Below are positions 26,083 through 36,233 of a stretch of DNA of 64,000 nucleotides, piece after piece. Origin of the DNA: an uncultured Myxococcales bacterium (GTDB lineage: Bacteria; Myxococcota_A; UBA9042; DTJE01); contig CAIZWN010000035.1 in assembly GCA_903936705.1 (NCBI GenBank), positions 1 through 64,000 on the forward strand, in the 5' to 3' direction. Made by a program: the position numbers and the translations under genes. Below the pieces are notes generated by a model. It had not been told where the DNA came from. It saw only the letters and a program-made list of their open reading frames with translations, and did not search any database. The stretch's first letter is position 1. Every line of letters begins with the position of its first letter.

Positions 26083-26712
26083 TCACTTCTTCAAAATATC
26101 GCCCTTGTAGATCCATGTCTTGACGCCGATGACACCATAGGTCGTCTGCGCCTGGGCGAACCCGTAGTCCAGGTCCGCGCGGATCGTATGCAAAGGCACC
26201 CGGCCCTCACGGTACTGCAGGACACGCGACATTTCCGCGCCGCCCAGCCGTCCGGAGCATCGAATCTTGATGCCCTTGGCACCAAGTTTCATGGCCTGCG
26301 TAACCGCGCGCTTGGTAGCGCGGCGGAACGACACACGACGTTCCAGCTGCTGCGCCACAGACTCGGCGACCAGCTGCGCATCCAGTTCAGCCTTGCGAAC
26401 TTCCTGGATGTAGGGCACGACTTCGAGGGACGTCAACTTCGTCAGATCGCGCTTCAGATCCTCGATGTTCTCGCCCTTGCGACCGATTGCAATGCCGGGC
26501 CGCGCCGTGAAGATGTAAACCTTCACCTTGTTGGCGGTCCGCTCGATCTGGACCGACGAGATCCCGGCAGCGCCCATCTTCTGGCGAACGCGCTCGCGGA
26601 TCTGCATATCCTCGCGGGCCCACTGACCGTAGTTCCGGTCGGCGTACCAACGGCTGTTCCACGTCTTCACGTAGGGGATCCGAAATCCCACCGGATGCGT
26701 CTTCTGGCCCAC
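26083..26712 (-). CDS. rpsC: 30S ribosomal protein S3
   Basis: A 209-residue protein at the mRNA entry channel. It starts [24 protein letters not shown] (GTG at 26712) and contains the KH domain with [18 protein letters not shown]. It lies 9 nt after rplV. Confidence 0.98.
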   Translation of the reverse strand: MGQKTHPVGFRIPYVKTWNSRWYADRNYGQWAREDMQIRERVRQKMGAAGISSVQIERTANKVKVYIFTARPGIAIGRKGENIEDLKRDLTKLTSLEVVPYIQEVRKAELDAQLVAESVAQQLERRVSFRRATKRAVTQAMKLGAKGIKIRCSGRLGGAEMSRVLQYREGRVPLHTIRADLDYGFAQAQTTYGVIGVKTWIYKGDILKK

Positions 26713-26721
26713 GAAGTCCTC

Positions 26722-27066
26722 CTACTCCAACTCGCCGAGCACAACCGTCACATGACTGGTGAACTTGTGAATCTTGGTCACCATGCCGCGCGCCCTGGCC
26801 AGGCCGCGCTTCAGGGCAGGCCCCTGATCCACGAAGATCTCCTTCACGAACAGGTTGTCCAGATCGAAGTTTCCAGCCTGCTTCGCCGCGTCGATGGCGG
26901 TGTTCAGCACCTTCGTCACCGGCCTGACTGCGCGGCGCGGGATGAAGGACAACACGGCATTCGCCACGTCCACGCGCTTGCCGCGAATCGCATTGGCAAC
27001 CACGCGAACCTTGCGGGGAGCCATCCGGATGTAAAGGGCTTTGGCCCTTACCACGTGCTCTTCCAT
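26722..27066 (-). CDS. rplV: 50S ribosomal protein L22
   Basis: A 114-residue exit-tunnel protein. The ATG at 27066 (MEEHVVRAKALYIRMAPRKVR) has GAGGTGGGAG upstream; a GTG at 27075 is the alternative. The C-terminal hairpin is ARARGMVTKIHKFTSHVTVVL. Confidence 0.97.
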   Translation of the reverse strand: MEEHVVRAKALYIRMAPRKVRVVANAIRGKRVDVANAVLSFIPRRAVRPVTKVLNTAIDAAKQAGNFDLDNLFVKEIFVDQGPALKRGLARARGMVTKIHKFTSHVTVVLGELE

Positions 27067-27077
27067 CGCTCCCACCT

Positions 27078-27377
27078 CTACTTGCCGCCCTTCTTGCCTT
27101 CGACCTTGCCCTTCTTGTCACCGCCCGAATGGCCGTGGAAGGTACGGGTCGGGGCGAACTCGCCCAGCTTATGGCCGACCATGTTCTCCGTCACAAAGAC
27201 GGGGATAAACTTCTTGCCGTTGTGGACGGCGAAATTAAAGCCGACCATCTCGGGCAGAATCACGGACCGACGAGACCACGTCTTTATGGTCTTCTTCTGT
27301 CCGGACCTCAGCGACCCCTCGATCTTCTCGACGAGGTGCTTGTCCAGGAACGGGCCCTTTTTCACGCTCCGCGGCAT
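27078..27377 (-). CDS. rpsS: 30S ribosomal protein S19
   Basis: A 99-residue head protein ([20 protein letters not shown], then [45 protein letters not shown]). The C-terminal tail is Gly/Lys-rich. Confidence 0.98.
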   Translation of the reverse strand: MPRSVKKGPFLDKHLVEKIEGSLRSGQKKTIKTWSRRSVILPEMVGFNFAVHNGKKFIPVFVTENMVGHKLGEFAPTRTFHGHSGGDKKGKVEGKKGGK

Positions 27378-27390
27378 GAATCCCTCCGTC

Positions 27391-28215
27391 CTACTTCGAG
27401 CGCCGCTTGACGATCAGGCGGTCTGTGCTCTTGTTGTGGCGCGTCTTGTAGCCCTTTGTCGGCCTGCCCCATGGCGTCGTTGGATGACGGCCGCCAGAAG
27501 TCTTGCCTTCACCACCGCCCATCGGGTGGTCGACGGGGTTCATGACGACGCCGCGGCTCTGCGGGCGGATGCCCTTCCAGCGGTTGCGGCCCGCCTTGCC
27601 AATCGAAACGTTCTCGTGGTCCGGATTGCTGACGTCGCCAATGGTGGCACGGCATTCCTCCCGAACCTTGCGCAGCTCGCCCGAGGGCAGCCGCAGCAGC
27701 GCATAACCGGACTCCCGAGCCATCAACTGCGCCGAGCCGCCCGCCGAACGGACAAGCTGGGCACCGTGGCCAGGCTTCAATTCCACACAGTGAATCATCG
27801 TGCCCTGCGGAATCGCCCGCAGCGGCAGTTGGTTCCCCGGGCGGATCTCGGCGTGGGAAGCGGCCATCAACTGGTCGCCGACCTTGATCTCGCGAGGCGC
27901 GATGATGTAGCGCTTCTCGCCGTCCACGTAATTCAGCAGGGCGATTCTCGCACTGCGGTTCGGGTCGTACTCGATCTCGGCCACAACCGCGGGCACACCA
28001 ACCTTGTCCCGCTTGAAATCAATCGTGCGGAACAAACGCTTGTGACCGCCACCCTTGTGCCGGGAGGTAATTCGCCCGTAGCAGTTGTGGCCGACCTTCC
28101 TCGTGTTCTTCGCGATCAGGCCCTTTTCGGGACCTTCACGCGTGATCTCGGAAAAATCGTACCCTTCCGCCGAGCGCCGGCCGGCTGAAGTCGGCTTGTA
28201 CTTGATGATGCCCAT
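27391..28215 (-). CDS. rplB: 50S ribosomal protein L2
   Basis: A 274-residue protein needed for subunit association and peptidyl transfer. Motifs are [19 protein letters not shown]-like [25 protein letters not shown] and [23 protein letters not shown], with the His of the active-centre region intact. Confidence 0.98.
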   Translation of the reverse strand: MGIIKYKPTSAGRRSAEGYDFSEITREGPEKGLIAKNTRKVGHNCYGRITSRHKGGGHKRLFRTIDFKRDKVGVPAVVAEIEYDPNRSARIALLNYVDGEKRYIIAPREIKVGDQLMAASHAEIRPGNQLPLRAIPQGTMIHCVELKPGHGAQLVRSAGGSAQLMARESGYALLRLPSGELRKVREECRATIGDVSNPDHENVSIGKAGRNRWKGIRPQSRGVVMNPVDHPMGGGEGKTSGGRHPTTPWGRPTKGYKTRHNKSTDRLIVKRRSK

Positions 28216-28246
28216 CGTTCCCGCTCCTTCCCGGTGCCGCTTACGT

Positions 28247-28537
28247 CTACTGGGCCTCGAAGATATCGATCGTGTCGCCCGCCTTGAGCGTCACAATCGC
28301 TTTCTTCCACGACGCACGCTTGCCGACGAATCGGCCCATGCGCTTCTCCTTGCCCCGGACGATCATGGTCCGCACGTCCTCGACGTGAACCTTGAATACC
28401 TTCTCGATCGCTTCCTTGATTTCCTGGCGATCAACGATCACCGGGACCTCAAAGTGGAACGTGTTGCGCCGTTCCTTGTCGATGTTGGCCTTCTCGGTAA
28501 TGAGAGGCCGACGAACAACGTCGTACGCACTCTTCAT
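28247..28537 (-). CDS. rplW: 50S ribosomal protein L23
   Basis: A 96-residue exit-site protein and docking point for trigger factor and SRP ([25 protein letters not shown]). Its ATG overlaps the rplD stop (ATGA). Confidence 0.97.
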   Translation of the reverse strand: MKSAYDVVRRPLITEKANIDKERRNTFHFEVPVIVDRQEIKEAIEKVFKVHVEDVRTMIVRGKEKRMGRFVGKRASWKKAIVTLKAGDTIDIFEAQ

Positions 28538-29154
28538 GGCTTCATCGCTCCTTCGATCGCCTCGACGGCACCCCGCGTCAGGATCACGTGGTCGTACTTG
28601 AGCACATCGAAGAGGTTAAGCCCCTTCCAGCTCAGGTACTTGATCGCCGCGAGGTTCCGGCAGGACAGGGAAAGCGACCGGTTGGTCTCGTCGATCATCA
28701 GAACCGAGGTCAATTCGAAGCGGCCGAGAAACTCGACAACCTTCTTCGTCTTGATCTCCTCGGACGTCCAGCCGTCGAGGACCAGCAGGTGACCCTCGCG
28801 AAGCCGATCGGACAACGCCGACAGCAACGCCGCCCTCTTTACCTTCTTCGGTACCTTCACGTCCCAGTCACGAGGCATCGGTCCGAAGACCACGCCGCCG
28901 CGACGATAGATGGGAGCGCGATTGTCGCCATGACGCGACCGGCCCGATCCCTTCTGCTTGATGACCTTGCGCGTCGAACCCGAAACCTCGTCGCGCTTCT
29001 TGGTCTTTACGGTGCCCTGCCGCTTCGACAGAAGCTGGGCCCTGACCACTTCGTGATAGAGGTGCGGGCGGGACTCGGCTGCGAAGACCTCGTCCGACAG
29101 CGCAATCTCGCCAACCTTGCGGCGCGAGACATCGTAGACTTCCACGTTCGGCAT
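28534..29154 (-). CDS. rplD: 50S ribosomal protein L4
   Basis: A 206-residue protein with [43 protein letters not shown] and the central [24 protein letters not shown] loop. GAGGG lies 4 nt before its ATG. It follows rpsJ after only 17 nt, where rplC would normally be. Confidence 0.97.
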   Translation of the reverse strand: MPNVEVYDVSRRKVGEIALSDEVFAAESRPHLYHEVVRAQLLSKRQGTVKTKKRDEVSGSTRKVIKQKGSGRSRHGDNRAPIYRRGGVVFGPMPRDWDVKVPKKVKRAALLSALSDRLREGHLLVLDGWTSEEIKTKKVVEFLGRFELTSVLMIDETNRSLSLSCRNLAAIKYLSWKGLNLFDVLKYDHVILTRGAVEAIEGAMKP

Positions 29155-29171
29155 GATTCCCTCGTCCTCGC

Positions 29172-29480
29172 TCAGGCCTTGATCTCGACATCGACGCCCG
29201 GGCTCAGGTCCAGCTTCGTCAGCGCATCCAGCGTCTGCAGGGTCGGGTCCAGGATGTCAATCAGGCGCTTGTGTGTACGGATCTCGAACTGCTCGCGACT
29301 CTTCTTATCGCAGTGCGGCGAGCGCAAGACCGTGTAGCGACTGATCTTCGTCGGCAGCGGAATCGGGCCCGCGACTTTCGCGTCCGTCTTCCGGACCGTT
29401 GCGATGATCTCGCTGACGGACTGGTCAAGGATCTTGTGATCGTATGCCTTCAGCCGGATTCGAATCCTTTGGGTCCCCAT
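29172..29480 (-). CDS. rpsJ: 30S ribosomal protein S10 / NusE
   Basis: A 102-residue head protein that also acts as the antitermination factor NusE ([54 protein letters not shown]). It begins 2 nt after the fusA stop; tuf, normally present between them, is missing. Confidence 0.98.
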   Translation of the reverse strand: MGTQRIRIRLKAYDHKILDQSVSEIIATVRKTDAKVAGPIPLPTKISRYTVLRSPHCDKKSREQFEIRTHKRLIDILDPTLQTLDALTKLDLSPGVDVEIKA

Positions 29481-29482
29481 GG

Positions 29483-31576
29483 TCAGATGCTCCTCCCCGC
29501 GTTGATCACGCGCGTCTGGACGGCCGCAGGGGCCGGCGCGTAATGCAGGAACTCCATCGTCTGAGTGCCCCGGCCCTGGCTCATGGACCGGAGGTCCGTC
29601 ACATAACCGAACATCTCGCCCAACGGCACCTCGGCGCCCACTACGTGGAGGTTGTCCTGGGCGTCGACCTTTGCCACACGTGCACGCCGCGTCGCCAGGT
29701 TCCCAAGGACATCGCCAAGATACTCGGACGGAACGATCACCTCGATCAACATGACCGGTTCGAGAATGACCGGATTGGCGCGCGCTACCAGGTCCTTCAG
29801 ACCCATGGAAGCCGCCACGCGGAACGCCAGGTCCGACGAGTCAACCTCGTGGTAGGACCCGTGCAACAACGACAACTTCACGTCCACGACCGGGAATCCA
29901 GCCAGGATGCCCAACTGGGCGGCCTCGCGGATACCGCGCTCGATCGACGGAATGTATTCACGTGGGACAACGCCGCCAACGGTCACGTCCTCGAATATCA
30001 GGCCCGAGTTTCGCGCCATCGGCTCGATGCGCAACACCACGTGCCCGTACTGTCCGTGCCCACCCGACTGCTTTATGTACTTGCTCTCGGCCTCGACGGT
30101 GCGTGTGACCGTCTCGCGGTATGAAACCTGCGGACGACCAACGCGACCGGCAACCTTGAACTCGCGCAGCAGCCGATCGACGATGATCTCTAGGTGCAAT
30201 TCGCCCATGCCGGACACAATGGTCTGGCCTGTCTCCTCGTGCACCCGGAACTTGAACGTCGGATCTTCCAAAGCCAGGCGACGCAGGGATGCAAACAGCT
30301 TTTCGCTGTCGCCCTTCGAGTCGGCCTCGAGAGCCACATCGACCACCGGATCCGGGAACCGAACGGACTCCAGACGAATCGGGTGTTCCTGCGAACACAG
30401 GGTATCGCCGGTCACAGAGACCTTGAGGCCAACCACACCGCCGATGTCACCGGCGCGCAGCTCCTTGACTTCCTCACGCTTGTTCGCGTGGATGCGAACC
30501 AGGCGGGTCGCCCGTTCCTTCTTGTCCTGCGCCGGATTCAGAACCTGCTCGCCAGCCTTCAAAACGCCCGAATAGACGCGAACGAAGGTCAACTGACCGA
30601 CGAACGGGTCGTTCATCAGCTTGAATGCCAGGCCGCAGAACGGCGCGTCATCGCTGGCCGGGCGCTCGACCTCGACTGCGTGACCATTCGACTTGTACGG
30701 TTCGACACCGACGACCGGCGGAAGGTCCGCAGGCGACGGCAGGTAATCAACGACCGCGTCCAGAAGTGCCTGGACGCCCTTGTTCTTGAATGACGATCCG
30801 CAAGCCACCGGGATGATCCCGTTCGCCAGCGTTGCCTTTCGGACCAGCATCTTCAGGACTTCGACGGTGGGTTCGATTCCAGCGAGGTAGTCTTCCATCG
30901 AGGCGTCGTCGTATTCGGCGACCGCGTCGATGAGTTCGGAGCGGGCCTTCCGGGCGGCTTCGATATAGTCCGCCGGAATCTCCCGCACCGTGTAATCCGA
31001 GCCAAGGGTATCCTTGTCCCAGACCAGGGAGCGCATCTCGATCAGATCGATGCATCCCCGGAACGACGACTCGCGACCGAGGGGGATCTGCACCGGGATG
31101 GCGTGCGCCTTAAGGCGCCCACGCATCTGTCCGACGCATCGCCAAAAATCTGCCCCGGTCCGGTCCATCTTGTTGACAAACGCAAGGCGGGGAACCTTGT
31201 ACCGATTGGCCTGACGCCAGACCGTCTCGGACTGCGGCTGAACCCCGCCGACTGCGCAGAACACTACTACTCCACCGTCCAGGACGCGCAGCGAGCGCTC
31301 GACTTCCACTGTGAAGTCGACGTGTCCAGGGGTGTCGATGATGTTGACCTGGTGGCCACGCCATTCGCATGTGGTCGCGGCAGACGTGATTGTGATGCCA
31401 CGCTCTTGTTCCTGCTCCATCCAGTCCATCTGGGTGGTGCCGGAATCGACATCGCCAATCCGATGCGAAACGCCTGTGTAGTACAGGATTCGCTCGGTGG
31501 TCGTGGTCTTACCGGCATCAATGTGGGCCATGATGCCGATATTCCTGACCTTGGCGATGTCCATGGTACGTGCCAC
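29483..31576 (-). CDS. fusA: Elongation factor G
   Basis: A 697-residue translocation GTPase with G1 [13 protein letters not shown]2/switch [15 protein letters not shown]3 DTPGHVDF and G4 NKMDRTGAD. Domain IV ([15 protein letters not shown]) and domain V follow at full length. It lies between rpsG and rpsJ as in the str operon. Confidence 0.98.
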   Translation of the reverse strand: MARTMDIAKVRNIGIMAHIDAGKTTTTERILYYTGVSHRIGDVDSGTTQMDWMEQEQERGITITSAATTCEWRGHQVNIIDTPGHVDFTVEVERSLRVLDGGVVVFCAVGGVQPQSETVWRQANRYKVPRLAFVNKMDRTGADFWRCVGQMRGRLKAHAIPVQIPLGRESSFRGCIDLIEMRSLVWDKDTLGSDYTVREIPADYIEAARKARSELIDAVAEYDDASMEDYLAGIEPTVEVLKMLVRKATLANGIIPVACGSSFKNKGVQALLDAVVDYLPSPADLPPVVGVEPYKSNGHAVEVERPASDDAPFCGLAFKLMNDPFVGQLTFVRVYSGVLKAGEQVLNPAQDKKERATRLVRIHANKREEVKELRAGDIGGVVGLKVSVTGDTLCSQEHPIRLESVRFPDPVVDVALEADSKGDSEKLFASLRRLALEDPTFKFRVHEETGQTIVSGMGELHLEIIVDRLLREFKVAGRVGRPQVSYRETVTRTVEAESKYIKQSGGHGQYGHVVLRIEPMARNSGLIFEDVTVGGVVPREYIPSIERGIREAAQLGILAGFPVVDVKLSLLHGSYHEVDSSDLAFRVAASMGLKDLVARANPVILEPVMLIEVIVPSEYLGDVLGNLATRRARVAKVDAQDNLHVVGAEVPLGEMFGYVTDLRSMSQGRGTQTMEFLHYAPAPAAVQTRVINAGRSI

Positions 31577-31600
31577 TCTAGCGTTCCACCCTTCCTGAGC

Positions 31601-32071
31601 CTACCAGCGGTAATGAGCAAAAGCCTTGTTGGCTTCGGCCATGCGGTGCGTGTCGTCGCGCTTCTTGATCGCGTTTCCGCGGCCATTGAAAGCATCGATG
31701 ATTTCCGCCGACAACTTGTTCGAGAAACCCTTCTCGGAGCGACCACGGGCGTAGCTGATCAGCCAGCGGATAGCCAGTGCGGTCTTGCGCTCGGGACGAA
31801 TCTCTACGGGTACCTGGTACGTTGCGCCGCCGACGCGCCGGGACTTGACCTCGACCTGCGGCTTCACGTTCTCGAGAGCCCGCTTGAAAATCTTTAGCGG
31901 GTCCTCGCGGGTCTTCTTGGCGATCTGATCCATCGAATCGTAGAAGATGCCCTCGGATATCGACTTCTTGCCGCGGGTCATCAAGTAGTTGACGAACTTC
32001 GCGACCAGCCAGTCGTTGAACCTTGCGTCCGGGAGGATTTCCCGCTTTTCTACTACTCTGCGCCTGGGCAT
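31601..32071 (-). CDS. rpsG: 30S ribosomal protein S7
   Basis: A 156-residue head-assembly protein: [40 protein letters not shown], with [17 protein letters not shown] and the C-terminal [15 protein letters not shown]. It lies 15 nt after rpsL. Confidence 0.98.
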   Translation of the reverse strand: MPRRRVVEKREILPDARFNDWLVAKFVNYLMTRGKKSISEGIFYDSMDQIAKKTREDPLKIFKRALENVKPQVEVKSRRVGGATYQVPVEIRPERKTALAIRWLISYARGRSEKGFSNKLSAEIIDAFNGRGNAIKKRDDTHRMAEANKAFAHYRW

Positions 32072-32086
32072 CGGATGCCTCCGTCC

Positions 32087-32470
32087 TTACTTCACGCCCT
32101 TGGGCTGCTTCGCGCCGTACTTCGAACGGCTGCGCCGCCGTGCGTCCACGCCCTTGGCATCCATCGTGCCGCGGACAATGTGGTAGCGCACGCCGGGAAG
32201 ATCCTTCACGCGTCCGCCGCGAACCAGAACCTGCGAGTGCTCGCTGAGGTTGTGGCCCTCGCCCGGAATGTACGCGATGACCTCGAAACCGTTCGTCAAG
32301 CGGACTTTAGCAACCTTCCGCATGGCCGAGTTCGGCTTCTTGGGCGTCGTCGTGTACACACGAGTGCAGACACCGCGCCGCATTGGGCACGAGGCCAATG
32401 CGGGAGACTTGGACTTGTACTTCGCGGGCGACCGCCCTTTGCGAATCAACTGGTTGACCGTCGGCATCAT
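32087..32470 (-). CDS. rpsL: 30S ribosomal protein S12
   Basis: A 127-residue decoding-centre protein ([39 protein letters not shown] with the streptomycin-relevant Lys present; [16 protein letters not shown]). Two adjacent ATG codons at 32470 and 32467 could start it; GGAG lies 4-7 nt upstream. First gene of the ribosomal cluster. Confidence 0.98.
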   Translation of the reverse strand: MMPTVNQLIRKGRSPAKYKSKSPALASCPMRRGVCTRVYTTTPKKPNSAMRKVAKVRLTNGFEVIAYIPGEGHNLSEHSQVLVRGGRVKDLPGVRYHIVRGTMDAKGVDARRRSRSKYGAKQPKGVK

Positions 32471-32930
32471 GGTCTCCGTACGGGCCCGAACCGAGATTCC
32501 ACCACCGACGAACTGGCAATCTCTGCCGGTTCGCGAGGGTGACTATTCTAGGCCGATTGAGTCTGGTGTCAAGCCGCTTTTTTCGCAGGGCACAGAACTT
32601 CGCGGGAAGGGCATGATTCTCTGCGGGCCAAACCGGGGTGTCAAGATGAATTTTCAACCTGAATCCCCAATGGTATCCGACTGGAATGATCAAGTTCAGA
32701 ACTGGCGGCCTGGCGTTCACCTGGGTTGGAGAAAACCTGATATTTCACGAAAGTCGATGAATTTGGATCGGCAGAAGAACCAATTTTTGACGTCGCCGTG
32801 ACCTGTCAACAGCCACGGTAGATCCGCTTTCCCGTCTTTCGGACCAAATTTGAGCTTGCATCCTCGCTGGTTTCTGTAAAATATGCCGACTTCCGGTTTT
32901 TTCGGAAACGGATTCGGGCAGCACGAGGTG
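32471..32930 (+). other. 460 bp intergenic region between divergent rpsL and VWA lipoprotein gene
   Basis: This stretch holds the rpsL promoter on the minus strand and probably a plus-strand promoter near 32857-32885 (TTGCAT, 15 nt, TAAAAT; poor spacing). The plus-strand gene has GAGGTG directly before its ATG at 32931. The open frames crossing it in both directions have no ribosome site or family match. No RNA gene or repeat was recognised. Confidence 0.5.
32544..32571 (-). promoter_or_regulatory. Promoter of the str-S10-spc-alpha ribosomal cluster
   Basis: TTGACA (32571-32566), a 16 nt spacer and TAGAAT (32549-32544) on the minus strand give an almost consensus sigma-70 promoter, with a leader of about 67 nt before rpsL. 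Confidence 0.75.
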
Positions 32931-35900
32931 ATGAATATGAAGACCATGCGGCTAATGATGTTGGGACTGGCTGTTTCCATGATGATAGGACCGCTTGGAA
33001 CAGGCTGTTCGTGCAAGAGCGGCCAGAGGTCGGCCGACTTGGACCTGCTGGCGACTCCGTCCACGCTGGTCTTTGGAACGGTGGAGCTGGGGTCCAGCCT
33101 GCCGCTGTCGGTTGAGTTGAAGCACATCGGCACGGAAGGCACGGTCGACATCTCCAGCATGGTCCTTGACGACCTGACCAACGAGTTCGTTGTCAAGTTG
33201 CCCGAGAAGATGACACTGGCCGTCGGTGAATCGGTATGGGTGACCGTGACTTACACGCCGACAGGCGCCTCGGCCAGCGACGGAGCCCTTTTGATCAACC
33301 ACAACGTGGCCAGCCGCGGCAACGTCACCCGAATCCCGATTACGGCGAACGGTCGCGTAGGCGATCTGCTGGTGGATCCCAATCCGATTGATTTCGAGCA
33401 GGTTGAATCGGGCAAGGACTACATGCTTGATGTAATGGTGCAGAACTACGGTTCCGCGCCGATCACGATCTCGTCAATGAACCTGCGTCTTGACGGCAGC
33501 ACCGACTTCACTATCGAAGCGTACCCAGAAGGCAAGACGTTCCCGTTCGAACTGGCCCCGACCGAGAAGGTCTTCCTTGTCATGAAATACGCGCCGACGA
33601 ACGGAGGCAACGACGAATCGAAACTGGTAGTCGAGGGCGATTCGGAAGGACAGCGCCGATCCTGGTCGTTCGATGTGATCGGCGAGGAGATGGGACCGCT
33701 GCTCGAAGCAATGCCCGGCGAACTGCACTTCGGGGCGGTCAAACTGCACGAAGAGAAAGTATTGTTGCTGGAGATCAAGAACAACGGGAACGCCGACCTG
33801 ATTATCGGAGCCGGTGGTTTTACGCTGTGGCCGCCAAACACGGTCTACAATATCGTTGTCAAGAACCAGCCGACCGAAGAACTGCGAATTGCACCTGACA
33901 GCGAACCGGTCCAGTTCCAGATTGCGTGGACCCCTGGTGAAGCCACCCCTGATGATGGCAACCCATTGTGTTCATTGATGATCGCCAGTAACGATCCGAT
34001 GAAACAAACACTGATTCCTGTGTTTGGAACCGTTGACGCCCCCAAGTTGATCGTTATTCCCGACTCGATCGACATGGGATTCGGCGCCCTGATGACCCCG
34101 GTCGAGCGGCAGGTGACGCTGCAGAACGCCGGATCGGGAACCCTGCACATCACGAAACTGGAAGTCGTTGACGCGTCCGACACCCAGTACGGGGTCGAGT
34201 TCGCGATCAGTTCGATCGCCTGCACCACCGATTCGGGCGACGCCTGCACAATCGCCGGCAACACATCCACCCCGGTGAAGGTAATCTTCACCAACCGCGG
34301 TCCTGCCACCGGCGAGGTCACGGCCAAGCTGCGGATCACATCGAACTATGCCGACAACGAAATCATGGATGTGCCGATAATAGTTCGGCGTTCGGGCGCG
34401 CCTGTCTGCACCGTGGCTTTGTCGCCACCTGGCATCAGTTTCGGCACCGTCGCGATTGGATGGCCGGCCGAAAAATTCATGAGCCTGGTCAACGTCGGTA
34501 CCGGTCCTTGTACCTTTATTGCCGCCAAGTTAACCGACTGCTCCGCTGGATTCATGGGCGGCACGACCTGCAACACACCGATGGTCGGTGGCCAATCGCA
34601 GATCTTCCAGTTAAGGGGCGTACCTGCAACCAACACTGAACTGGCGGCCGGATCGACAACGACGATGACGGTTCGCTTCAACCCGCCGCCGGCCAGCCCG
34701 CTGTTCGGCCTTCTGAACCAGTATTTCGGGTTGCTGGGCGTCCAGGTGAAGGCTCCTGGGTCGGCGGTGACCACGACGCTGCCCAAGGCCAACGGCACGA
34801 CCTACCTGTCAAACGTCCAGGGGGCATCGGGCCTTGCGAAGATCAGCGTTCTTCCCGGAGAACTGAAGTTCGGCGTGACCACCATCGGCTGCTTCAGCAA
34901 GACCTACAAGGTCTGCATCTACAACTCGGGCAATGCGCCGCTGATGGTGAACGACATCTCGCTGAAGGGTTGTTCGCCCGAGTTCAAGGTCAAGAACATT
35001 CCGAAACTGCCGATGGCAGTTCCGAACGGCGCGCCGAAGTGTATCGAGGCTGTGTACGCGCCTCAGGACGAGGGCCCGGACACCTGCTCGATGCAGATCG
35101 CCGCAACCGACAGTTCGTCGCCGAACGTGCTTGTGAAATTGTCTGGTTCGGGGACCTACGAGACTCACCAGACGGACGAATTCACGCAGGTCACAGGCCA
35201 GGAAGTAGACATCCTGTGGATCATCGACGACTCGGGCTCGATGTGCGAGGAGCAGGATCGCCTGAACCAGTCTTTCAGTGATTTCATTGCGAACGCGAAC
35301 GTGTGGAAGAACGACTACCACATGGGTTCAATCAGCGTGAACGTAGTCGATGATAAGGTGATGGGGCGTCTGAACCGCGGTAAGACATCGATTACTCCGC
35401 GCTACATGACCAAGACCAACGGAGGCTCGTTTGCCCAGTTGACCGACTACGGCTGCGACGGCGGTTCCGATGCCCAGGAATCCGGACTGCAGGCGGCCCA
35501 GACGGCCTTGTCGGCCCCCCTGGCCACCGACACGGGCATCTCGTGCTCGTCGCCTGCCGACTGCACCTCGGACCCGAACATCTGTCCCGACCCTGCCAAA
35601 TGCGCCTATTCCTGCGTCGAGGGCAAGTGCGGCGGGTTCAATGCCGGGTTCCTTCGCGAGAACGCACAACTGGAACTGGTTGTACTGTCGGACGAAGAGG
35701 ACCAGTCGCCTGGCGGGCTGCCCTTCTACATCGACTTCCTGAAGAACATCAAGGGCTGGTACAACGTCGAGATGATGCACTTCAACGCCATCGTGGGCAT
35801 ATACGGAGTGCCTAACACGCCTTCCGGCGGCAGTTCATCTGAGACCGGCGATTGCGTGTCCTCGGACGGTGGCACCGCCTGGAACGGCGATCGCTATCTC

Positions 35901-36191
35901 CAGGTCGCATCGGATACCAAGGGCCAGGCCGGTTCGATTTGCGAATCCTCTTACAGCAACATCATGCAAAAGATTGGCGACGTCACATTCCGTCCGAAGA
36001 TCCAGTTCTTCCTGACGCGCCTTGCGGATCCATCGACCGTCACCGTCAAGGTGAACGGGACATTGTGCAGTTCGGGTTACCGCTATGACGCGCCATCCAA
36101 TTCGGTCATCTTCGATACCGCGGGATCGTGCATGCCTGGACCTGGCGACAAGATTTTGATCGACTACGAAACGCTGTGTCTTACCTCGTAG
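32931..36191 (+). CDS. Large lipoprotein: choice-of-anchor-D repeats plus von Willebrand A domain (paralogue 1)
   Basis: A 1086-residue predicted lipoprotein with an ATG at 32931 behind GAGGTG and lipobox GTGC. It has several choice-of-anchor-D/ASPM-type beta domains with recurring (I)DFGxV..G or LxFGxV starts (for example ATPSTLVFGTVELGSS, PNPIDFEQVESGKD, PGISFGTVAIGW, PGELKFGVTTIGC). A von Willebrand A domain begins near residue 760 with the metal-binding DDSGSM and a later LSDEEDQSP. A Cys-rich insert (CSSPADCTSDPNICPDPAKCAYSCVEGKC) lies inside it. The protein is probably exposed at the cell surface, with a binding or adhesive role inferred from domains only. It is closely related to the protein at 39502-42501, which lies in the opposite orientation, and has one extra N-terminal beta domain. 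Confidence 0.85.
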   Translation: MNMKTMRLMMLGLAVSMMIGPLGTGCSCKSGQRSADLDLLATPSTLVFGTVELGSSLPLSVELKHIGTEGTVDISSMVLDDLTNEFVVKLPEKMTLAVGESVWVTVTYTPTGASASDGALLINHNVASRGNVTRIPITANGRVGDLLVDPNPIDFEQVESGKDYMLDVMVQNYGSAPITISSMNLRLDGSTDFTIEAYPEGKTFPFELAPTEKVFLVMKYAPTNGGNDESKLVVEGDSEGQRRSWSFDVIGEEMGPLLEAMPGELHFGAVKLHEEKVLLLEIKNNGNADLIIGAGGFTLWPPNTVYNIVVKNQPTEELRIAPDSEPVQFQIAWTPGEATPDDGNPLCSLMIASNDPMKQTLIPVFGTVDAPKLIVIPDSIDMGFGALMTPVERQVTLQNAGSGTLHITKLEVVDASDTQYGVEFAISSIACTTDSGDACTIAGNTSTPVKVIFTNRGPATGEVTAKLRITSNYADNEIMDVPIIVRRSGAPVCTVALSPPGISFGTVAIGWPAEKFMSLVNVGTGPCTFIAAKLTDCSAGFMGGTTCNTPMVGGQSQIFQLRGVPATNTELAAGSTTTMTVRFNPPPASPLFGLLNQYFGLLGVQVKAPGSAVTTTLPKANGTTYLSNVQGASGLAKISVLPGELKFGVTTIGCFSKTYKVCIYNSGNAPLMVNDISLKGCSPEFKVKNIPKLPMAVPNGAPKCIEAVYAPQDEGPDTCSMQIAATDSSSPNVLVKLSGSGTYETHQTDEFTQVTGQEVDILWIIDDSGSMCEEQDRLNQSFSDFIANANVWKNDYHMGSISVNVVDDKVMGRLNRGKTSITPRYMTKTNGGSFAQLTDYGCDGGSDAQESGLQAAQTALSAPLATDTGISCSSPADCTSDPNICPDPAKCAYSCVEGKCGGFNAGFLRENAQLELVVLSDEEDQSPGGLPFYIDFLKNIKGWYNVEMMHFNAIVGIYGVPNTPSGGSSSETGDCVSSDGGTAWNGDRYLQVASDTKGQAGSICESSYSNIMQKIGDVTFRPKIQFFLTRLADPSTVTVKVNGTLCSSGYRYDAPSNSVIFDTAGSCMPGPGDKILIDYETLCLTS

Positions 36192-36233
36192 TTCGGGACT
36201 ATTCTTTCTGCTGATCAATTATTGGAGTTACGC

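Noticed and set aside
32250-32801. 183-residue plus-strand ORF over rpsL and the intergenic region
   Set aside because: It is antisense to rpsL, has no ribosome site and no recognisable family.
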